12,199 nt of DNA, from positions 1 to 12,199 of the forward strand of contig USHZ01000045.1 in NCBI GenBank assembly GCA_900554595.1, given 5' to 3'. Below the pieces are notes generated by a model, which was not told the DNA's origin, did not search any database, and saw only the letters and a list, made by a program, of their open reading frames with translations. This DNA is from an uncultured Collinsella sp. GTDB taxonomy: Bacteria > Actinomycetota > Coriobacteriia > Coriobacteriales > Coriobacteriaceae. Positions 6,375 through 12,199 of the stretch are shown piece after piece. Positions within the stretch are counted from its first letter, which is position 1; the number at the start of each line of letters is the position of its first letter. Position numbers and translations under genes: made by a program.

Positions 6375-7688
6375 CTACGCTACGAAGAAGTAGACGAGGA
6401 AGGCAAGGGCTGCGATCCACATGAGCGGCTTGATCTTGGAGGCCTCGCCCTTAAAGAGCGCGACGATCACGTAGGCGATAAAGCCCAGGCCAATGCCGGA
6501 GGAGATGGAGTAGGTGAAGGGCACGCCGGCGACAATCATGAACGCCGGGAAGCCCTGCGACACGTCGGACCAGTCGATCTCGGAGGCCTCGCTCATCATG
6601 AGGTAGCCGACGTAGACCAGAGCACCGCAGGTGGCGGCACTGGAAACGATGGTGACGATGGGGGAGAAGAACGCGGCGAGAATGAACAGCACGCCGGTGG
6701 TGACGGAGGTGAGGCCCGTGCGACCACCGTCGGCAGCGCCAGAGGTGGACTCGACGAAGGTAGTGATGGAGGAGACGCCCATAAAGCCACCGGCAGCAGC
6801 GGCCACGGAGTCGACGACCAGGATGGGACGGATGTCCTCGACATTGCCGTCCTCGGTCAAGAACTCGCCCTGCTTGGCGACGGCCATCGCGGTGCCCATG
6901 GTGTCGAAGAAGTCGCTCATGAGCAGCGAGAAGGCAACGACGAGCAGCATCGGGTCGGTCAGGACCTTCACGATGGCAAGGTTGCCGTCGGCAGTGCTGG
7001 CAAACGGGGCGCCGAAGGTCGAGAAGTCGAGCGGTGCGATGAGGCCCTCGGGCGCATGGGTGACGCCCAGCGGGATTCCGGCGATAACGGCGACGATGAT
7101 GCCGATGAGCAGCGAGCCCGGCACGTTGCGGGAAGCCAGGGCAACCGTCACGACGATGGAGATGATGCCGACGATAAAGGTGGGGGAGGCGATGTCGCCC
7201 AGGCCGACGAGCGTACCGGCGCCAGCGGTGATGATGCCGGCGTCGCACAGGCCGATCATGGCGATAAACAGGCCCAGACCCACCGAGATGGCGTGGCGCA
7301 GGACCACGGGGATGGCGTCCATGATGGCCTCGCGCAGGCCGCACAGGACGAGCAGCAAGATGACGATACCCTCGAGGAAGATAACGCTCATGGCCACGTG
7401 CCAGTCGCCGCCGCACATGGTGGTGGCGATGCCCGCGATCATGGCGTTGATGCCCAGACCCGACGCGCAGGCGAGCGGGCGGTTGGCGAAGATGCCCATG
7501 CAGATGGTCATGATGCCGGCGCCCAGGCAGGTGGCGCAGGCGAGCGCTCCCGCATCGATGCCAGCGCCCGAGAGCACTGCGGGGTTGACGGCGATGATGT
7601 AGGCCATCGCCAGGAATGTTGTCAGTCCAGCGCGAAGTTCGGTCCCGATTGTGGACTTGCGCTCACTGACGTGAAAAAGTTCGTCCAT
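6375..7688 (-). CDS. AzgA-type purine permease (guanine/hypoxanthine/adenine), NCS2-related
   Basis: An integral membrane transporter (437 aa) expected to take up purine bases by proton symport. AzgA-family landmarks in order: STIGTELRAGLTTFLAMAYIIAVNP near the N-terminus, PLACASGLGINAMI, DFFDTMGT, and SSITTFVESTSGAADGGRTGLTSV, which is the family's most conserved block. About a dozen hydrophobic segments follow each other, and the protein ends WIAALAFLVYFFVA. The start at 7688 has AAGGAAAGGG upstream. The reading frame extends 15 codons further to 7733, but that start has no ribosome site. It belongs to a branch distinct from the uracil permease at 82-1416, so the window carries one pyrimidine and one purine base importer. 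The PbuG/PbuO and GhxP/GhxQ or AdeP types cannot be separated by eye. I saw no purine riboswitch in the 193 bases upstream. Confidence 0.88.
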   Translation of the reverse strand: MDELFHVSERKSTIGTELRAGLTTFLAMAYIIAVNPAVLSGAGIDAGALACATCLGAGIMTICMGIFANRPLACASGLGINAMIAGIATTMCGGDWHVAMSVIFLEGIVILLLVLCGLREAIMDAIPVVLRHAISVGLGLFIAMIGLCDAGIITAGAGTLVGLGDIASPTFIVGIISIVVTVALASRNVPGSLLIGIIVAVIAGIPLGVTHAPEGLIAPLDFSTFGAPFASTADGNLAIVKVLTDPMLLVVAFSLLMSDFFDTMGTAMAVAKQGEFLTEDGNVEDIRPILVVDSVAAAAGGFMGVSSITTFVESTSGAADGGRTGLTSVTTGVLFILAAFFSPIVTIVSSAATCGALVYVGYLMMSEASEIDWSDVSQGFPAFMIVAGVPFTYSISSGIGLGFIAYVIVALFKGEASKIKPLMWIAALAFLVYFFVA

Positions 7689-7842
7689 GCATACCCTTTC
7701 CTTGTTCGGCCCCGAGTTTAGGCCGATTGACACGAACTCACTTACTATATCGTCTTTACAACCTTGCTGTTCCTCGCATGTTGATGTTCGGCGCTTTGTA
7801 ACAGACGGACGGTATTTATCGCATGAAAATGTGTGGGTACCG

Positions 7843-7848
7843 TATACT
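7843..7848 (+). promoter_or_regulatory. probable -10 box for the deformylase-like gene
   Basis: TATACT is five-of-six to the -10 consensus and lies 34 bases before the chosen start at 7882. The -35 position about 17 bases upstream holds CGCATG, a poor match, so the promoter may depend on the -10 box or an activator. The 193-base gap also has to hold the divergent promoter of the purine permease, for which GATATAGT on the minus strand (around 7746-7753) is a weak candidate. Confidence 0.45.
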
Positions 7849-7881
7849 TAAGCGGTTACAACGACCCCTATGGAGGAACGT

Positions 7882-8301
7882 ATGATTAAAGAGCTTTGCC
7901 ACGATGAGGCTATCCTGTCCCAGCGTTGCGAGGTTGCGACCGTCGAGGACGAGTCGGTTGCTCAGGACCTGATCGATACCATCAAGTCGCTCGACGATGC
8001 CGGCTGCCTTGCCGCTAACCAGATTGGCGTTACCAAGAAGGTCTGCGTCTACCTGGACGACGCCGGCGAGCCCCACGTGCTCTACAACCCCCGTCTGGTG
8101 TTTGGCCTGGGCGCCAGCAAGATGGAGGAGAGCTGCCTGACGCACGAGGAGGTCACCAAGTCCACGCGCTATATCAAGTGCAAGGTTGCCTTTGACCAGA
8201 TCGTCGACGGCAAGATGCGCGAGCGCAAGCAGGACTTTGTGGGCTTCGAGGCGCAGATGATCCAGCATATGATCGATCACTGTCTTGGCAAGCTTGTCTA
8301 G
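7882..8301 (+). CDS. small peptide-deformylase-like protein with altered metal motif (HMIDH)
   Basis: A 139-aa cytoplasmic protein of the peptide deformylase fold. It resembles the short (about 136-aa) deformylases found beside the standard enzyme in many gut Firmicutes. Motif 1 is GCLAANQ (41-47, Gln-47 kept), motif 2 is ESCLT in place of EGCLS (metal-ligand Cys-85 kept) and motif 3 is HMIDH (129-133). Both His ligands of HExxH are kept, but the catalytic Glu is Met-130. The codon is ATG; reaching it from GAA or GAG needs at least two base changes, so a one-base read error does not explain it. Normal deformylases remove formyl from the N-terminal Met of new proteins using that Glu as general base. 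This protein may be inactive or do something else. The start is fixed by GGAGG at 7872-7876, five bases before ATG; an earlier in-frame ATG at 7870 overlaps that site. The gene appears monocistronic. Confidence 0.8.
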   Translation: MIKELCHDEAILSQRCEVATVEDESVAQDLIDTIKSLDDAGCLAANQIGVTKKVCVYLDDAGEPHVLYNPRLVFGLGASKMEESCLTHEEVTKSTRYIKCKVAFDQIVDGKMRERKQDFVGFEAQMIQHMIDHCLGKLV

Positions 8302-8333
8302 GGCGACCACAGCACCGCACTTCGTCGTTTTTG

Positions 8334-8365
8334 GTCCGGGCGTGACATTGTTGTCATGTCCGGGC
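8334..8365 (+). terminator. intrinsic terminator after the deformylase-like gene
   Basis: GTCCGGGCGTGAC (8334-8346) and GTCATGTCCGGGC (8353-8365) pair over all 13 positions if three G-U pairs are allowed, with a six-base loop ATTGTT. TTTTGTGTTT follows. The G-U pairs exist only in the plus-strand RNA, which fits a one-direction terminator. Confidence 0.75.
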
Positions 8366-8432
8366 TTTTGTGTTTAGCGCCTTTTTGTTTGGTGACAATG
8401 AACTTAGCAAGAACGTAAAGCTAGGAGGCGCT

Positions 8433-9398
8433 ATGTGTACGAGCATTCGATTTACCGATAATTCCGGCAACATGTATCTGGGCCGCAACCTCGACTGGAG
8501 CTTTGACTACGGCCAACAGGTTCGCGTGATGCCGCGCGGGTTTCACATTCCGTATTCGTTTATCGACGACACGACAGCGGCACACGCGGTGATCGGTATG
8601 TGCATCGATTACAAGAACTACCCTATGTTCTTCGATTGCGGCAACGATGCGGGCCTCGCCGTGGCGGGTCTCAATTTCCCGGGTTATGCCGAGTATGCCG
8701 AGGACCCTGTCGACGGCAAGACCAATATCGCGGCCTATGAGTTTCCCCTGTGGGTGGCAGCGACGTTCTCGACGGTCGATGAGGTCGAGGCCGCGCTGCG
8801 CGACACGGTGATTGTCGCCAAATCTGCCGGAGAGGGGCTGGGTGTGTCGCTGCTCCATTGGATTATCGGCGACAGCCAGCGTAGCATCGTGGTCGAGATG
8901 ATGGCTGACGGCCTGCATGTATACGACGATCCGGTCGACACCCTTGCCAATCAGCCCACCTTCCCGTGGCATATGGAAAACCTACGCACTTATATCACCG
9001 CCACAAGCGATTTTCCGCAGACGGCGACGTGGCGTGGCGCCGAGCTTAAGCCCTATGGAGCCGGTGCCGGCATGCGCGGCATTCCCGGCGACTGCTATTC
9101 GCCGAGCCGTTTTGTAAAGGCAGCGTACCTCAACGCCAATTACCCGCAAAAAGACAGCGAGACCGAAAACGTCGTCCGCATGTTCCGTTCACTCGAGGGC
9201 GTGGTGATGATTGAGGGGGCGTCCAGGATGGGCGATGGCAAGTTCGAGAAGACTATCTATACCGGATGCTTTAGCGCGCGCACGGGCAATTATTACTACG
9301 CGATGTATGAGGATCCGTCGATTCGCTACGTGAGCCTGATGGATGCCGAGGGCGCGAGCCCCGATAGGCTTGTGGTTCCCGAGCCGCGTCGTTCGTAG
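8433..9398 (+). CDS. bsh: bile salt hydrolase (choloylglycine hydrolase, Ntn-hydrolase family)
   Basis: A predicted intracellular enzyme (321 aa, typical length) that cleaves glycine or taurine from conjugated bile salts. The N-terminus reads MCTSIRF: after removal of Met, Cys-2 becomes the nucleophile of this Ntn-hydrolase. The other active-site residues are present: Arg-18 and Asp-21 in GRNLDW, Asn-81 in GLNFPGYAEY, Asn-173 in the ANQPTF segment, and Arg-226 in SPSRFVKAA. The NFPG motif favours a bile salt hydrolase over a penicillin V acylase. The start is fixed by AGGAGG at 8423-8428, four bases before ATG, and by the need for Cys at position 2; the frame is open to 8370. No signal peptide is present. 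It stands alone after the terminator of the deformylase-like gene. No strong promoter is visible in the 67 bases between them, and no bile transporter gene is adjacent. Relative activity on glyco- and tauro-conjugates cannot be read from the sequence. Confidence 0.93.
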   Translation: MCTSIRFTDNSGNMYLGRNLDWSFDYGQQVRVMPRGFHIPYSFIDDTTAAHAVIGMCIDYKNYPMFFDCGNDAGLAVAGLNFPGYAEYAEDPVDGKTNIAAYEFPLWVAATFSTVDEVEAALRDTVIVAKSAGEGLGVSLLHWIIGDSQRSIVVEMMADGLHVYDDPVDTLANQPTFPWHMENLRTYITATSDFPQTATWRGAELKPYGAGAGMRGIPGDCYSPSRFVKAAYLNANYPQKDSETENVVRMFRSLEGVVMIEGASRMGDGKFEKTIYTGCFSARTGNYYYAMYEDPSIRYVSLMDAEGASPDRLVVPEPRRS

Positions 9399-9421
9399 CC
9401 GAGGGCTTTACTGAAATGCAA

Positions 9422-9457
9422 AGCGCCCCTGCATCTCCTGTGAGGTGCAGGGGCGCT
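9422..9457 (-). terminator. intrinsic terminator between bsh and kup
   Basis: AGCGCCCCTGCATCTC (9422-9437) and GAGGTGCAGGGGCGCT (9442-9457) form a 16-bp stem with one T-G pair and a four-base loop. On the minus strand CTTTGCATTTC follows, a broken U tract suited to the end of kup. It lies between convergent stop codons, so it probably also stops bsh transcripts, though the plus strand has no T run. Confidence 0.7.
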
Positions 9458-9477
9458 GTCGTTGATGCGCGACGTCG

Positions 9478-11709
9478 CTAGAAGTTGGCGTCGTTGAGCT
9501 GGGCGCTCTCGAGGCCGTCGAGCAGTTGCTGTTCGGGCGTATCGGCGACGCTCTCGAGCAATTCGGTGGGATCGACGTTCATGTCCCTACCGGCCTCGTT
9601 GCCGTTGACCAGGTCGTCCGAGAAGATATCGACTTCCATTTCCTCGGCTTCTTCGATCTGGACCTCGAGCGGCACATGGGTGCGTACGAGTTTGACCGCC
9701 GGACGCATGCGGGCAAAGAGAGGCACGTACTCGATGATGATCGCCGAGTTCTCAAGACCGTACCAGCGTGCCGGGCTTCCGCAGGCGCGGCGGACGGCGT
9801 ACTTGATGGCCATCACGCGGTGGTCGTTGCGGTTGATGTCCGTTTCGGGGGCAAGCATCTTGCGCAGCATGCAAAAACGGAAGTCGCCCACGTTGCCGCG
9901 TGTCTCGTAGATGGAGTAGGTGTGATGCTGCGGTGGCAGCTCACCCGATGTCATCAAGTCGCCAACGATCTGACGCAGATAGGCGTTGATGCGCTGGTTG
10001 ACCTTAAAGCCCAGGTCCAGGCGCACGCGGAACAAAAAGTCCGTGCCAAAGGTCTCGACGGAATACTCGTGCGTATAGGGCTCGTCGGTAACGTGCACGT
10101 TGATGAACCAATATGCCTTGGCGCGCTTGGGGTGCTTGTCCAGGATGGAATAGAGCACGTCGCGGTCGAGCGTGAGCGGGTCGGGGCTGTTGGTGAGGAA
10201 CACCAGATTGTCGGCGAGCACGGGGTAGGTCTCGTCGTTGCGCAGGCGGTTGAGCTGATCGATGTACTTGGAGACGGGCAGCAGGATCGTCTGCGTGCGC
10301 TCGATGGCGGTGCCGCGGCGCCACACGTACATAAGGCCAAACAGCAGCGAGGCCAGGAAGATCATCACATAGCCGCCGTCAAAGAACATGGTGAGGCACG
10401 AGGCAAAGAAGCAGAGCTCGATGGCGCCAAAAAGCAGGGCAAAGACGCAGGCGCCCAGCTTGTGCTTGAGGATGCCGGCGATATAGCTCGTCAAAAGCGT
10501 CGTGGTCATGAGCATAGTCACGGTGATGGCGAGGCCGTAGGCGCTCTCCATGCGCTCGGAGTTTTGGAACAGCAGCACGATGAAGATACAGCCGACCCAC
10601 ATGATGTTGTTGACGAGCGGAATATAGAGCTGGCCCTTGGTGTCGCTGGGGTAGTGGATGCGCAGATGCGGCATAAGGTTGAGACGCGTGGCCTCGGATA
10701 CCAGCGAGAACGAGCCGGTGATAAGCGCCTGCGAGGCGATGATGGCCGCTACGGCCGATAGCACGATGGCAAAGGGGCGCAGGGGCTCGGGAAGCATCAT
10801 GTAGAACGGGTTGACGATGTCCATCGCGAGCATCTGGGGATTGGAGTTGTTGGCGAGCAGCCAAGCGCCCTGACCCAGATAGTTAAGGATGAGGGCCGCC
10901 TTTACGAACGGCCAGGATGCGTAAATGTTAGCCTTGCCCACGTGACCCATGTCCGAATAGAGCGCCTCGGCGCCGGTCGTCGACAGGAAGACGAAGCCGA
11001 GCACCATGATGCCCGAGTGGTTGATGGGCGAGAACAGGAACATGATGCCGCGGATGGGGTTGAGTGCGCGCAAGATGGACAGGTTGCCGAGCATGTTGAA
11101 CAGGCCGGCGCCCGCCAGGAACAGGAACCATAGCGTCATGAGCGGGCCGAAGAGCTTGCCGATTGACGAGGTGCCGGCGCGCTGCATGGCAAATAGGCCG
11201 CAGATAATGATGATGGTAATAATGATGACGTTGGTCTGGCCGTCGCCCAATAGCGCGTGGCCCCACTCGATGGTGCGCAGACCCTCGATGGCTGTGGTGA
11301 CCGTGACGGCGGGGGTGAGGATGCCGTCGGCAAGCAGCGCCGCACCGCCGATCATGGCGGGAAGGATCAGCCACGGCGCCACTTTGCGCACGAGACTGAA
11401 CAGGGCGAAGATACCGCCCTCGTTGTGGTTGTCGGCCCTCATGGCGATTAGCACGTACTTGACCGTGGTTACGAGCGTCATGGTCCAGATGACGAGCGAA
11501 AGCGCGCCCAGGATCATGTCCTCGCTGACGGTACCGATGCCGCCGTTGTTGGCGACGATTGATTTCATGGTGTACATAGGGCTCGTGCCGATGTCGCCAT
11601 AGACGACGCCGAGCGTTACGAGCAACATACCAGCAGAAAGGGGAATGGCTCCATGCCCGCTCTGTCCGTGCTGGTCTTGGAGGTTTGCCTCCAGTTTGTT
11701 GTGTGCCAC
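9478..11709 (-). CDS. kup: KUP-family potassium uptake protein
   Basis: An integral membrane K+ transporter (743 aa; E. coli Kup has 622). The KUP signature LGVVYGDIGTSPMY is at residues 33-46. About twelve hydrophobic segments run to roughly residue 460, followed by a long cytoplasmic C-terminal domain. The last 70 residues are strongly acidic (EEAEEMEVD, then a Glu/Asp-rich tail), which accounts for some of the extra length. Start choice: an ATG at 11727 has no ribosome site. A GTG at 11707-11709 has AAGGGAG at 11715-11721, five bases upstream, so I take GTG as the start, giving MAHNKLEANLQ. The gene converges on bsh and lies downstream of an EamA-family gene on the same strand, separated by a large hairpin. 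The 229-base upstream region contains three inverted repeats; I did not recognise a c-di-AMP (ydaO) riboswitch. Confidence 0.92.
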   Translation of the reverse strand: MAHNKLEANLQDQHGQSGHGAIPLSAGMLLVTLGVVYGDIGTSPMYTMKSIVANNGGIGTVSEDMILGALSLVIWTMTLVTTVKYVLIAMRADNHNEGGIFALFSLVRKVAPWLILPAMIGGAALLADGILTPAVTVTTAIEGLRTIEWGHALLGDGQTNVIIITIIIICGLFAMQRAGTSSIGKLFGPLMTLWFLFLAGAGLFNMLGNLSILRALNPIRGIMFLFSPINHSGIMVLGFVFLSTTGAEALYSDMGHVGKANIYASWPFVKAALILNYLGQGAWLLANNSNPQMLAMDIVNPFYMMLPEPLRPFAIVLSAVAAIIASQALITGSFSLVSEATRLNLMPHLRIHYPSDTKGQLYIPLVNNIMWVGCIFIVLLFQNSERMESAYGLAITVTMLMTTTLLTSYIAGILKHKLGACVFALLFGAIELCFFASCLTMFFDGGYVMIFLASLLFGLMYVWRRGTAIERTQTILLPVSKYIDQLNRLRNDETYPVLADNLVFLTNSPDPLTLDRDVLYSILDKHPKRAKAYWFINVHVTDEPYTHEYSVETFGTDFLFRVRLDLGFKVNQRINAYLRQIVGDLMTSGELPPQHHTYSIYETRGNVGDFRFCMLRKMLAPETDINRNDHRVMAIKYAVRRACGSPARWYGLENSAIIIEYVPLFARMRPAVKLVRTHVPLEVQIEEAEEMEVDIFSDDLVNGNEAGRDMNVDPTELLESVADTPEQQLLDGLESAQLNDANF

Positions 11710-11729
11710 GTGGACTCCCTTAGACATCC

Positions 11730-11754
11730 GGTTATCTGTCTAGGGCAGATAACC
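11730..11754. promoter_or_regulatory. inverted repeat in the kup leader
   Basis: GGTTATCTG (11730-11738) and CAGATAACC (11746-11754) form a perfect 9-bp inverted repeat around seven bases. It lies nine bases upstream of the kup Shine-Dalgarno sequence. It could be an operator or an RNA hairpin that affects translation of kup. Confidence 0.45.
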
Positions 11755-11809
11755 TTTATGCCATCTTTATACATATAAGAGCAGTTTGGCACATCGGGGT
11801 GTTTTAGAC

Positions 11810-11833
11810 AATAATCCCCATCTGGGGATTATT
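11810..11833. promoter_or_regulatory. palindrome upstream of kup (operator-like)
   Basis: AATAATCCCCA and TGGGGATTATT are perfect 11-bp arms around two bases (TC). The symmetry and the tiny centre look more like a dimeric regulator site than a terminator. It is 101 bases upstream of the kup start, next to AT-rich sequence (11766-11778) that could hold the promoter. Confidence 0.45.
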
Positions 11834-11850
11834 CATGTACGCAGGTAGCA

Positions 11851-11924
11851 TTTCAAAACAGGGGCGCACCGGCTGTATGGTCTTGCTGCAATGTGATAAC
11901 CACGGACGCGCCCCTGCTTTGAAA
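11851..11924 (-). terminator. long-stem hairpin after the EamA-family gene, probable terminator
   Basis: TTTCAAAACAGGGGCGC (11851-11867) and GCGCCCCTGCTTTGAAA (11908-11924) pair at 16 of 17 positions around a 40-base loop. On the minus strand the GC-rich stem is followed by TTTTGAAA, the usual A-stem-U layout of an intrinsic terminator. It starts 15 bases after the EamA stop codon. The loop is unusually large, so a small structured RNA or a mini inverted-repeat element is an alternative. Confidence 0.55.
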
Positions 11925-11938
11925 CTGAAGAGGGGCTT

Positions 11939-12199
11939 TTAGGCGCGTGCTGCTTGGGCGATGCTTGCTTTGGTGTCTGCGCGTTTGCCGGCGACTTCGC
12001 AAAAGATCGCGCCGCCGATGATCAACGCGGCGCCCATGAGGCGGATGGGCGTCATGGTCTCTCCCAAAAGGGCAACGGAGAACACGACGGCCGAAAGCGG
12101 CTCGAGGTAGCCGACGACCGCGACGGTCTGGACGGGCAGCTTGGCGACGGCACTAAAGTAGAGCAGGCAACCGATGCCGGTGTTGACGACGCCGAGCAT
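11939..12199 (-). CDS. EamA/DMT-family transporter, C-terminal part (cut by window edge)
   Basis: At least 86 residues of an inner-membrane permease of the drug/metabolite transporter superfamily. The visible part covers the end of the second EamA repeat: a NTGIGCLLYFSAVAKLP helix, VAVVGYLEPLSAVVFSVALLGE with the typical Glu-Pro, and a last helix LMGAALIIGGAIFCE, then a short basic and Ala-rich tail. EamA proteins are usually about 290-310 aa, so roughly 200 residues lie outside the window. The Met at the very edge is probably internal. The substrate cannot be told; members export amino acids or metabolites. Confidence 0.85.
   Translation of the reverse strand: MLGVVNTGIGCLLYFSAVAKLPVQTVAVVGYLEPLSAVVFSVALLGETMTPIRLMGAALIIGGAIFCEVAGKRADTKASIAQAARA

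Larger units (their letters stand above)
4389..6420 (-). repeat. tandem duplication, unit 2 (permease tail + terminator + surface gene B)
   Basis: This unit is continuous with the intact purine permease gene and is therefore likely the original arrangement. The junction with unit 1 lies near 4366-4375, just after the stop codon of gene B, where weak similarity to the sequence after gene A (around 2331-2347) suggests the copy included a few bases past the stop. Confidence 0.8.

Noticed and set aside
2348..6420. Composite mobile element around the duplicated surface genes
   Set aside because: There is no transposase, no terminal inverted repeats and no target duplication. The shared permease tail is explained by tandem duplication.
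6243..7721. A 492-codon open frame on the plus strand opposite the purine permease
   Set aside because: The product is a His/Gly/Asp/Glu-rich low-complexity protein, the mirror of a hydrophobic membrane protein; the permease frame has clear family motifs.
7689..7881. Possible purine riboswitch before the purine permease
   Set aside because: I looked on the minus strand for the conserved core and loop sequences of the purine riboswitch and did not find them; no other known riboswitch pattern is evident.
9526..10761. A 411-codon open frame on the plus strand opposite kup
   Set aside because: It is antisense to a clear KUP transporter and has no recognisable domain or convincing ribosome site.

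Overview
The window is GC-rich, compactly coded DNA. It looks like the chromosome of a gut actinobacterium of the class Coriobacteriia, most likely Collinsella or a close relative. The reasons are the base composition, a bile salt hydrolase, surface proteins ending in LAxTG-type sorting signals (typical of high-GC Gram-positives), and the set of transport genes. This placement is inferred from gene content; no rRNA or other marker gene is present.

Layout from left to right: a uracil permease of the NCS2 family (uraA, +) faces a small alpha/beta-hydrolase esterase (-), with a terminator between them that could serve both. Next come two paralogous surface proteins in tandem (both -). Each has a signal peptide, a repetitive beta-helix-like region, a Pro/Lys/Glu linker and an LAATG sorting signal. 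Upstream of them is an AzgA-type purine permease (-). A divergent gene encodes a small peptide-deformylase-like protein (+) and is followed by a wobble-rich terminator and a bile salt hydrolase gene (bsh, +). The bsh gene converges on a KUP-type potassium transporter (kup, -). The 3' part of an EamA/DMT-family transporter (-) runs off the right edge.

The most informative feature is the tandem duplication at about 2348-6420. The duplicated unit contains the surface-protein gene, its leader, an intrinsic terminator and the last 14 codons of the upstream purine permease. An orphan permease tail therefore lies between the two surface genes, with 45 bp identical to the real permease end. This gives the direction of the event (permease tail to surface gene) and approximate breakpoints. 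The paralogs have since diverged unevenly: a 50-bp identical run lies inside otherwise divergent repeat sequence.

The second notable point is the deformylase-like protein. It keeps the motif 1 Gln, the motif 2 Cys and both motif 3 His residues, but its HExxH Glu is Met (HMIDH). It may therefore lack ordinary deformylase activity.

No CRISPR array, transposase, phage gene, tRNA or rRNA was seen, and no gene-free stretch exceeds 300 bases. Functionally the window is a mix of nucleobase uptake (two different permease types), potassium uptake, bile-acid deconjugation and cell-surface display. I do not see a single multi-gene pathway.
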